DNA from: Zygnema circumcarinatum
Lineage: Eukaryota; Streptophyta; Zygnematophyceae; Zygnematales; Zygnemataceae
Direction: 5' to 3'
DNA length: 48,178 nucleotides
NCBI GenBank assembly: GCA_037447605.1
Contig: CM074814.1
Coordinates: forward strand, 898,123-946,300
The notes under the pieces were generated by a model. It was not told the origin of the DNA and did no database searches. It saw nothing but the letters and a program-made list of their open reading frames with translations. Within the stretch, counting starts at the first letter, position 1. Every line of letters starts with the position of its first letter. Of the stretch, positions 1-10,600 are shown in pieces. The translations under genes and the position numbers were made by a program.

Positions 1-516
1 GCATACGCCATGAATTAGACACGTTGGCTACAACATATCTCTTCCATCACATTACGTAAAGAAAGTGGCCGAGCCTTTCAAAACAAATTCCCGGCAGGAA
101 CGAGATTGTGGTCAATGCAGAGTACACACTGCACCTGCACACTGCATCTGCACTGTGTCTTGAATTATCGACTTATTTTAGAAAGCTTTCATCGTCTACA
201 AGCCGGGGGTGGATGCCCCGCCTGCTAAAGGTGATCATGAAAGGCAAGACTAACCCTGCTTCACTAGTGTTGAATCTATCTAAGCGCTTACGATTAAAAT
301 TGCATTCATCATGCAACCCTGTTTTATTCTTACTAATAAATACCTGCCAATCTAAACTCTGCCTTTGCTAGTCGACCATCCAGAACAGAAACAACCCCCC
401 TCCTTCTGGAGATACGAGGTGTCCCAATCTTCTCCTTTCCTGTATTCCCTTCTCCTTTCCCCTAAGCACAAGGGCCGGAGGTTTGAATGAGCTCAGAACC
501 CCTCTACTCAAATGTT
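1..516. other. 3' flank of the exchanger gene
   Basis: No coding region is recognised here. On the minus strand this lies just downstream of the exchanger stop codon (517-519). An AATAAA hexamer on the minus strand (plus 323-328), about 190 bases past the stop, is a plausible polyadenylation signal. The short open frames here have no recognisable motifs. Confidence 0.5.
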
Positions 517-1422
517 CTACTTATGTTCCTCCATTCCGACCCTGAAGGAGTCCACAATCTGCCTGCCTGTAACCAGCCCATTGTCGTACCACCACTTCTC
601 TGTGCCTTGCATGCGGCACACATAAAGGGCATCTGCATGAATGGAAACCGACAGCAAGATATGACGAATGTGCGCCTTCTTCAAGCCGAGGTCCTCGGGA
701 TGTAACACAACCTCATAGCGGTAGTAGGTCTGAGCCTTTTGATCTTGGTAACTGTCAGCCCACATCACAAAGGCGGGTACATGGACTCCAGGAGTACTCA
801 GACGCGCACTCCTTGACACGCTATTGGATGTAAGACGAGAACCTGCAGTGAGCTTTCCTTCCTCAGGGCCCCTTGAAAGTGTAGAATTTGGCTGATCTGG
901 CGTGTTCTCCTGCTCCTTAATGGTAGCAATTAGGGTTGAAGATGGAGTAAAATTCACGCCTGCAGGATCGACAATGGAAACATTCGGTAGGCTGTCCAGC
1001 CGCTTGAAAGATCCCAAGATTCTCTTCTCAGTTTTCTCCGACTTCATGTCCTCCTTCATTGTTTTGGGCTGCACAAGGCGCCCCCGGCCCCCGCTGGGCT
1101 CCGAAAGTTGGCTTGGGAAGTCTTTCACAGCTTTCTCAATTTTCTCCGCAAGGGCACCTTCACCACCCAAGTCATACTTCTTCCACTTGTGGCTAAGAAA
1201 GTCCATTGGCTCGCCATACTCTTCCATGCGGCTCTTGTCAGTTTGATGCAGAATCACCTCCACTACAGCTGCTGGCTCTCCTTCTCCCTCTCCCTCCTCC
1301 GGGCAGACAAGAGTCGTCAAAACTCGATCATCCAAATACATATCAAAACTCTCTTCCCACTCCGAAGGAGCATGCAGACTGAAGCCCGTGCCATAATGCT
1401 CCACCCACACAATATCCGGCAC
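517..1422 (-). other. PsbP-like domain exon of the exchanger gene
   Basis: The last exon begins at a clear acceptor (a pyrimidine-rich run ending in AAG at 1425-1423) and encodes VPDIVWVEHYGTGF onward. Upstream in this frame a TAG stop lies within about 45 bases, with no ATG between; the first in-frame ATG is already inside the domain (MYLDD). The exon therefore needs an upstream exon. The preceding exon ends ...EEQFNE at a GTGAGC donor in phase 0, which matches. In the PsbP family the domain is normally a thylakoid-lumen protein with a transit peptide; none is visible here. The first half lies at exon residues 5-90 and the second half at 225-296, with a Ser/Thr/Lys/Glu-rich insertion between. 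Confidence 0.75.
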
Positions 1423-4400
1423 CTTAGCACAAGAAATAAGAGGGAAAACATCAGTGTCAGTCTAAAAACAATTCTCGCGAGCTCAAGTCTCGGCAAAACA
1501 CGCATGAGGGCACCTTCCCACACTGAAAGGGAACCTCAGCGGGAGAAAATCAATGAAACCCTCCCAATCCTGTCTGACTGAACGGCTGCTCACCTCATTG
1601 AATTGCTCTTCCTCATCTCTAAAGCTGCCGATCTCCAAACTCCGATCAATCTGCCCACCAAAAATGGGCTTCATGTATGTCTGATCAAACCACTGGAATG
1701 ATCGCTGAAACCCTGACGGTGCATTCGGATCATGGCGATCCATCAGATCAAAGAGGCTCTGCCCGGCGATCAGAGGCATGTCCAACACTGATTCGTTGCC
1801 CGGTGCGAAACCATCGACTGGAGTGAGACCAAGGAGTTGGAGTGAGGGAGCAGTGCCTCCTCCAAAGATCACAGTCGTAAAGACCACTATGAACAGCGTT
1901 GTAGTTTCAATGGCACGGTTGTTGGTGGGCATGTTTGCGGCCAACGCGAAGGCAATGGCACCTCTCAAGCCACTCAGCCACATCATAATCATCATGTTCT
2001 TTGTGATCGGCTTACTCCTGTGAAACACCGGCACCCATCCTACATGATCAGTTCCAACGATTCTACAAGAAAGCCAACACTATCAGCACTGTGCAATTTC
2101 CTCTTTGAAGACTGGCATTCAATTGAATTTCTTCACACTGCAAGCGCAAAATCTTTGACAGTGAAATGAGTACCACTCTCACTAATGACCAAATCATCTG
2201 TAAGCCTAAGCCTAAGCCTTGTAGATATTTCTTCGAGCAAAGACATGCAAGTTTGTGGAAATTGACAATGGCCCAAAGAGTTCGAAGTTATCACAGATCT
2301 GAATTACTGGTAATGCGAATGCAGCCTGATGGAAACCAGAAGTTACACTCTCATTAGTCGTTCCAAATAACGGGTTCAGACCAGGAATCGTACCTTCCCA
2401 AATTCGCCAGCCACGCTAGAGGAAACACATTTACTGCTCGTGATAGGAGACAGAGTGGTATAGCAGTTAGTATCAGGCCGTAGTCCACAACGTGATCAAG
2501 TACTACTACTTGCATTCCGAGATATGCGAAGACAAACAGCTCCGAAAGGAAGGCTAGGGCCTCGAATGCATATTTGGAACCAATTTTTGTCGCGTGAGAA
2601 GTACTGTAGTATCCATAGTGCGCATTGAAGATACCGCAGAAGAAGAGCGACATGATTCCCGAGAGTCCCATCATTTCAGCAACAGCGTAAGAGAGGTATG
2701 CAGAAAGAAGAATGAACGATAACTCAAATTTCGCAAATTCACTGTTGATGTCAATGTACTTAAGAACTAGGGCACAGCCAAGTGAAAAAGCGACGCCAAG
2801 GACGATCGACCCCACGCTGATGACGCAAAACCATGCTGCACAGAACAGCGAGAACGTTTGTTAGTAGTAGAGAAAAAGTTGCAAACTGCAATTCAAACAT
2901 GCAGACACACGCTAAAAGTGACCAGGATTGGCCCCTTGCCGCACATGCTTTACCAACCCCTGCCCTGGAAACCAGCACGAGCTGACATGTCCTGAAGAAT
3001 CTCCAAAATTTATTCCAAATGCCTGACATGCTCAGAATGCGAAAATATAGACCAATTTATCCCCTAAACTTGCATTTCTCAAAACAATCGACTACATGGA
3101 ATAGTCTGATATAGGTATTGCTGACCCACATATCGCAACGCCGATTGTTGGCAGCGAGAACTCTGTATCAAGGAATGATTCCTGCCACTCAATTCAAGTT
3201 TAAGTTAGCGGTTGCACTTGAATCATGTTGACGGAATTGCACGAGTCGGGCCGGAATCAGAAAAACCAGTCACGGACCTAGCAGTGCGGCTATTGACGAA
3301 AGCAAAAGAAAGCGGATGGAAAACAAGAAGGTATAAAAGAAAGTGGACCTGACAGGGCAATCAGGATCACAAACAGTGTACCGTAAAACATCCCGTAGCT
3401 CTGGCGAGGAAACAATGAAAAGAACACATTTCGACGGCAGTTGGATGCAACAACTTACAAATGTACGAAAGAGGACAATAGAACTCGCATCGTTAACAAG
3501 GCTCTCTCCGAACACAAGATTGTAGAGCATGCTTGGTGCGTGTACATCTGAAATTCCATGAGGAGAGAGCTCTATCAGGCAAACAGAGAAATGCACATAC
3601 ATGAAACATGCCTGAGATACAAGTCAAAAACTCTTCTGCCGCCATGCTCGGTAAGTTGCACTTCTCGTTTGGAAAGTCAGTAAGGAAACAAGTCCAATGG
3701 AAAGCTGCTTTTAGAATTCAAGTCCTGCATTATTTGCATGTGAGCTTTTATGAACACACATACTAAATCAGCTTCACCAAGTACAAAACTAGATGACTTG
3801 AAATCATGTGACACAGGGAAGGCAGGTTCGCAAAGTTTTGAAATGTCCTGTTTGAGTGCACAAAGAACCGTAATCATGAGAACCCTGAAGGATTGAAATG
3901 CAATTCTTCGAGAATAGAAGGCCGGCGGCATACCTTGAAAGATGGAGAGCGTTGCGACGGGGTCGATGGCGGAGATGAGAGACCCGAACATGAGGCACTC
4001 GAGCAGGGGCGAGGTGCTGCTGACGTGGGTGATGACGCCCACCAGGTACAGTCCGTACGTGGCAAGGCCGTACACCAGAGCTGAGATTATGGTTCCAACC
4101 ACCGCAAAAAGGATAATCGTGTTGAAATTGCGAAAAAAGTCCTGCAAAATTACAAGAGGCGGCACTGGCCGAATGGTGAGAGAAATTTTGAATGGATTTT
4201 ATACCTTTACTCTCCTTCTTCACCAGATAATGCAATAATTGTAGGGATCACTTGAAACCGATAAGCCAAACTGGCTGATTTTCAGTACAGACCGAGAAAA
4301 TAATTTTAAGTCTCAGTTTAAAGTTGGATGAATAGAAGTTATATGTCTGTCACAATGGACGAGCCAGGCAGCCATACCTAAGGTTACAAGAACTTGAACC

Positions 4401-5089
4401 TCACCTTCTTTCGAAGAGCGTAACCTGCATTGAAAATGATGATTGGGAGTAAACCGTAGAAGAAAATCTCTGGGCTGAAAGTGAGGTCGAGGTCCAGCTT
4501 CAGAGCTAGAGTAATTCCGCCAAATAACATTCCCAAAAACATCGCCGAAGCTGTTCCCAAATACAAAGCCAAAGCAAAATCAGCCATTATTGGCCAATGC
4601 TGCTCAGCTTTCTTAATACAAGAGAAGCGCTTTCACTAATAATAAAAGCCTTAATTCAGAGGGACAGGAACAGAGACATCCTAAAAATGGCCAACCTGAT
4701 CAGCGTCATATCTCGACTTTACAAATAAAAATTGAAGCACGATGCGACCAGATAATGTGATCATTCGTGCAGTTCAACGGAGCTATGGAAGGTCAAAAGG
4801 CAAAAGAAGCGTCTGACGTTTTCTGAATCAAAATACTTACAATGGAATGTCAAGTAGCATTTAAGTCTCTTAGAGTCAAAATAAGAACAGTACATCACCA
4901 CGTGCAGAACGGCCTTCTACTTGCATTAAAAATCAAGCAAACCAAGCAGCCATCAACCGACCCTTCGTCCTTACCTGACTCGGGAAAATAGTTGAACTTG
5001 AGTTGCTTCGTTATATACGCGGCCATCAAAGCTATGACCATCAAAAACGAGCAGACGATCACACTTGTTGAAACAGTCTTAATAGCCAT
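517..5089 (-). CDS. Na+/H+ exchanger (NHX, SLC9A8-like) with C-terminal PsbP-like domain
   Basis: Predicted cation/proton antiporter, probably of endomembranes. Coding exons on the minus strand: 5089-4975, 4550-4405, 4141-3934, 3547-3459, 3400-3349, 2835-2394, 2017-1594, 1422-517. All junctions are GT-AG and stay in phase, giving 793 residues. Residues 1-492 are the exchanger: a hydrophobic start with YFPES, FFYGLLPIIIF at 68-78 (the usual LLPP is LLPI), SAIDPVATLSIFQ at about 144-156, LVFGESLVNDA at about 167-177, LSGLRGAIAFAL around 364-375, and a tail motif FDQTYMKPIFGG. The order and wording resemble animal SLC9A8 more than vacuolar plant NHX1. Residues 493-793, all in the last exon, resemble PsbP: GTGFSLHAPSEWEE, an EEYGEP segment, YYRYEV, RHILLSVSIHADALYVCR and IVDSFRV, with about 130 low-complexity residues inserted in the middle. 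Exon 5 (52 nt) is the least certain exon; it rests on phase and hydrophobicity. Confidence 0.85.
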
Positions 5090-7102
5090 TGCTGCTGTCG
5101 CTCTTCCGACACCTCAAAAACTCGCCCTCTCCCTCTCCCTCTCCCTCTCCCTCTCCCTCTCCCTCTCCGTCTCCCCTTCCCTGGCCAGCCCTCCCTCTCT
5201 TCCTCCCTCACTCCCTTCCGTACAGGCAGCCCGCCGTACTGCCATGGCCGCAAGGCATCAATCACCTTCTTTTGGCGCCGCAGAGATGCCTTCCCCCCGC
5301 CGGCCTCGGCGCCCTTCTACAAGTGGCTGACCAACCACTCACATTCTGCCACGTGTACACGAGGCCTACGTGTCATGCCGTGGTTGGAGGTGGATGGGTC
5401 CAGCTGGCACTGGGAACGGAGCGGTCGCCTTCGCGGCGGCTCCAAGATTCCGCATCCGACGAGGAACTTTTATCTGGGCCACGTGGCGGCCCCTCCGCGT
5501 TTGGCGGGTGGCCAATTCTTGGTCCGTACAGAGGAGCGGACAAACCTGGCCGCGGTCGAGGCGCGGACTATGTGATGTAACGGACTGTAGGAATTGCTGA
5601 AGGTAGTAATTTGATTGCTTATAAGAGGAACCAAAAAGATCTACTTGAGTTGCAGTCATTGAAGAATTGAAAAATTAAATGATTGCATGGTCTACCTAAG
5701 TGTCGATTGATTCCCGTGTCGTTGTTATTGTCATTTACCAACATGTATTTGCCATTGACTTGTTTGAATGCTGTGACGAGAAGAGTGACATGGCTTTGTT
5801 CGATAGAATCGGGTATCGTGAAGAATGACGAATTGTCCTAGTTATCTCTTTGCCTCAAGGATTTGGTAATTAGAAGTCATAAGGAAGCGGTTAGTAGGGC
5901 GAGGGTTTGAAAGTTATACACTTCAAGAGTGTCGCGTCACGTCACCGTCACCGTCACGCGGCCATATGGAATCTTCCAACGGATAGCGTTCCACGTTAGC
6001 ATTGTTGTCGCTTATGGTTGGCGAATACAATAACGGGGAAATTCGAGGCTTGGGATACAAATAAAGTAATTACTTTTGGAATATTTTTACTGACCAGGGT
6101 CAAACGAAACCAAAGTTTTGAGCTTGCTTTCTATTGGCTGATGGGCAGATAGAAAGCCGTCTGCGGCTCCTGATTGGCTGATGTGAGAATGGATGTAATT
6201 TTTTTAAAGATACAAATTGGAAAATTTAAAATTAACCACAACATTCTATTTCGGATAGGGAAGGCAAAAATATCTTCACTTTCGTGCTCGGTATAGTAAC
6301 CGTCAATTCTATGTCATCTAGTTTCGACGCGTCGTTTTCTTCCTGAACAAATAACGAACTTCATAACAACCAAGTTCAACCACTAGGACGAGCGGCACTC
6401 CAAGTGCCTCTGTACAGGGAGTTGCCGTATAGTACGGTCCGTACAAGTGGAGAGATGGATTCCTTTGCTGCGCAGTTCCGTTGAGCGCGAACGGTTATCT
6501 ATGTGCTGCAGTTTGAGAAACGGTGGAACTGAGGAGCATGGAGCTTCCGTCAATCCCAGCTTGAGAAGCACTCTCTACACTTCAAGAGTGTTTTAAGTGA
6601 GAAGGACTTCGCCATTTATTCTGTAGAAAAGCTGAGAGGGTCCGGACAAGCTGGCCATGGAGCTATTTGAGCACCAAGCTGGAACCAAAACATGGTGTTT
6701 CAAGCCGCAATGGGAATTCAGATCATCTCCTAGAAACCCATTTTTCGTCAACGAAAGCAAACAGAGTGTTTACAAAAGTCGATACCATCTCAGCCAAGAT
6801 TGGTCCAAAACGACGCAAGTAGAACTGAAACCTGCCGCGAATTTATAAGTCGAGAGCAGAGACTTTTTCTTCCACATTGAAACCACGTACAGTACATAGC
6901 CCTCGCACTTTCCGGCCAAAACAAATTCCACGTCTAGCCCTCAACAAGTCACCCCCCCGTGCTCATACCACCCTCCAATTCTCTGCTAACTACACCTGAC
7001 ATACCCCTTTCATGGGGAGAGACGCAGCCTACCTCTGCCCGTTTTCCTACTATTGCTTGCTAGAAATATTAAAAAAAAAAAAAGAGAGAGGAATCAAACA
7101 TT
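5090..7102. other. Intergenic: exchanger 5' flank and PPR-CBS 3' flank
   Basis: I see no gene in these 2 kb. Next to the exchanger start is a CT-rich microsatellite (about 5124-5167), then GC-rich sequence to about 5580 with a CACGTGG G-box near 5480. Farther out the DNA is AT-rich. Two direct copies of ATTGGCTGATG near 6133 and 6173 are CCAAT-box-like on the minus strand. A plus-strand 63-residue open frame at 6657-6848 has no recognisable motif and I leave it out. Confidence 0.5.
5124..5167. repeat. (CTCCCT)n microsatellite
   Basis: Tandem hexanucleotide array just upstream of the exchanger start codon. On the transcribed strand it is a GAGGGA purine tract that probably lies in the 5' untranslated region. 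Open frames through it encode only RGRGRG or SPSPSP and are not genes. Confidence 0.9.
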
Positions 7103-7633
7103 TCAGCTTTCTGCCCCACCCACAGGAAAAGGAAAGAGCTTTCTATGCGCCGGATTAGAACTGCTCCCAAAGTCCAAGATCTGCTCCACCCCAAGGAACC
7201 CCACTACTGCCAAAGCCTCGTCATCCTCTGCAAAGGAGTCTTTGAGCGGTCCGTGGAAGGAGCCCCTCTGCTTCGCTTCCACCACAGACAGAATCTCTAC
7301 CCTCCTCGATATCAAGATATCTGTTGCTTGGGAAACTAAGGCATTACAAGGGATGGAGGGAGGGAGCGGCTGCATTATGTCACCGAGACGCTCCTCCAGC
7401 TGCATGCAGGCAGGGGTCGAGACACACAAAGTATATGAGAAAGATCTTCTGATGGCTTTGATGTACGGGTGACTATTGTAAGGGCACATATTATATTGTA
7501 ATATCAAAATAGTAGCATTACAGTATTGCATAGTTTGAGAAAGACGGTAGAAAATGATCATGAAAACGGAACTTAGCAAATGCTGAAGTTGCGGTGTTTT
7601 GTGGCAAATTTTAATGAGATACGTGTGCGTGGG

Positions 7634-7670
<37 letters not shown>

Positions 7671-10600
7671 CGGGAGAGAGAGAGGAGTACCCTTTTGCAG
7701 TTGGATGCATAAACCACTCCTACACACTGGTGCCTGTTGTCCAATATTGGCAATATGTCCACATGAAGGAATAGCCGAGCTACGTCAGCCACCGTCTGAT
7801 CAAGTCGACCGACTCGATCGGCGGCAATTGGCACCATTACTGCCTCCACAAGAGAACGGGGTGACACCTGGCACAAGCAGAATCACCATAAGGCATTCAA
7901 AAGAAAACCCCTTCACCAGCTGCTTACGGACATATACGCCATTGGACACCCCATTATAATGTTTGGGTCTGCCTCTCGGGATGCAATCCCTCAGTTTCTC
8001 AAGTCAAACTGAACGTCAGCTGAAAGCCTTCCTCGGTCTAAGCAATATTCGATTCTCCGACCTAAACGAGATAATTCATGATGGTATCTCGGAGTCAACA
8101 GTACTCCGAGGTTTAGGAAAAGAGTGGAGAGTTGTGACATAGGAGACCTACATGAGCAAGAAACGGAACAGGCTGAAACGCTGCCAATGAGAAGTTCTCG
8201 ACCGCCATGAGCCGTATGAATGCCTGCAGCAAAAGACATAGAAGATAGCACAATAAGCTCACACTCTGCAGAAAAATTCCAAATCCTATAGTCAGTTTTC
8301 ATAGCGTATTAACTTAAAACTGCAACCCTTATATCTTCAACCTCATAAGTCAAGGGATAAGACAAAAATGCAATGCCCTGGGTTCATCGGTTATCCGTTG
8401 ATCCATGCCTTGCATCCATCTCATGGTCACTTTGCAGATTTTGTAAGCAACAATAAGTTCAGAAAATGCACAATCCAACCCAAATTGTTTCCCACCAAAG
8501 CAGTTGCATACTCTAGGAATTAGCGCGTCTTTGAATTGGCCGACCTTGTTCCCCCTTGGAGTAAAGCTCGGGTGGCCATTCTGCGCTTTCACCAGAGCAC
8601 TCAAAGTTTTTTTGGCAACCTTCAACTGTTACAGCAACCCATCCCACAAAAAGAAATAGTCGTAGTCATGATTCAGCTACTTCTCATCCACAGCACCTTC
8701 CAATGCATGAATCTCACATGGCAGATAATGTCAGAGCACTGGGAATTCAATAACAGCGTGCAAAAAAACCCAGAATAATTGAATCTCACATGTCCGCAAT
8801 TTACTGCAGCCTCCATGACAAGCTCATCTGCCTCCAACCTATCCTCCTGCCACACTTGGCCCGAAGCATGAGTGAGGAGACGTGCTGCAAGGTCCTTAGT
8901 GCGAGACAAGTCTCCTCTTTCTGCTAAAGCTCGCATGAGGGCAAGAAACACGTGAGCCCGAGGGCGAAGTTGGGGTTCCACTTTTGACTTCTCCTCCATT
9001 TCAGTCATAAAGCGCATGCCATCTGTGAGACTCATCCGTCCCCATCCCGGGTGCTCATAAGAGATTGTAAACAGCTTGCCAAAATCGACTTCAGTAAGTA
9101 AAAGCATATGAAGGAGTTTCTCCAAATGACAACACGTTTTAAGTTTGTCAAGTGAACTCTGCAGATCTTGGGATGCAAGATGGTGAGAGTCAATGTTCCA
9201 TTTGGAGACTTGTAAGTGCAAATCTCTCCCACCAGAAATACATCTTAGTCTTCAGAAAATCCCCAAATTAAGGACAGCTAGAGCCAATAGCAACTGCAGA
9301 CACGTGACAAACCATTAACTTTGCTGTATAGTAGATTGGTTCAAGAAACTGGCAGTTGGCCATTGAGATTGTTTTGCACGAAGTCCTCCAAGTCAAACAC
9401 TCTTGACCCAATGTAGAAGTCCAGAAAATAACATTCTAAGTCCCAACAAAATGTCCCTACGCAAAAGTTTGTATCCAAAAAGTCCTGTACAAGATGATGG
9501 AGGAGGGAGAGGTGGAGAGGGAGATGGGAGATGTGGAGGGTCTCACCTTCAGCCCCTCCTGCTTGGATGCACGCATCAATGACGGCTGTGTACGCCACTC
9601 TATCGATCGTACATGTTTCTGATCTCTTCATTTCCTCAACTAGACTGTGGACTCCTTCCAAGTCGCCATCTTCTGCCAGACCCTGTGATCGAACAAGGAG
9701 AAGGAAATAGACGAAAGTAGAGTTCAGTTGCCTCACTTGCAAAAGAAAAGGCTAACTTTGACAGCTATGCTTTCTTGAGCAACCGATCAGGAGCCACATA
9801 CACAATAGACGAAAGCATACAACAGTCACCAGAATGCCATTGAAGGATCAGGTTTGCAAAGAGCTCTATTCGAAAGGAGAAACAGAAAAGAAATGAGAAG
9901 CTTTACCAGCGTTCATAACAAAAATCGCGGCCAAATGCTGTTCCCTCCTATCATCGGAAGAAACAGTTTTCCACCAAGAACTAAGAAAAGCCTTTTATTT
10001 CGGATCGTGAGACCGCATCATGAACACTCCACGTCAAAAACATGTGCCTTTCCAATATCACCAATCTTGAGAAGGATGAGCTCAACAGACCTTGAGCAAG
10101 GTGGTGTAGGTCACCACATCAGGGAGAAGCTCAGACGTTTTCAGTCGCCGAGCCTCCGACTGCAACAAACAATTGCGACCACATTCAATGTATTTCAGTC
10201 ACCACCCGCCCATTCCACCCAAATGCCAAAATATTTTGTCGCCAACGATCATCTCAGCAAAAGTTCAGAACTAACACACACTTGGTATATCTCCTGGCAG
10301 CACCCAAACTGGGTATATGACGGATAGAAAACGCTCCGTAAGTGCACATCACTCTAAGCAGGATGAATAACTGATCTGACATGGCAGATACCTTCATCTC
10401 TTCGAGCAAATCGAGAGCAGTCTCAAGATCACGGCCCCGGACAGATGCAAGGATGAGGGAGTTATATGACAGTCTCTGCAAAGGAAGGCCGAGCAATCGC
10501 ATCTCCTCCATAACTTTCAATGCCTCAAGCGGATTATCTGACCTTGCATAGCCCTGCATAAAAAACATGACAATTTAGCAGCTACGTTACTATATGTCTC

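Noticed and set aside
517-1422. The PsbP-like exon as an independent photosynthesis gene
   Set aside because: No transit peptide, no ATG before the domain, a stop shortly upstream, and a phase-matched splice acceptor facing the exchanger's donor. I treat it as the last exon of the exchanger, though transcript data could still change this.
3278-3348. Alternative exon 5 of the exchanger (a hydrophobic open stretch)
   Set aside because: Its splice phases do not match exons 4 and 6, whereas 3400-3349 matches both and is also hydrophobic.
9854-10327. Plus-strand 157-codon open frame
   Set aside because: Antisense to introns and one exon of the PPR-CBS gene, with no recognised motif.
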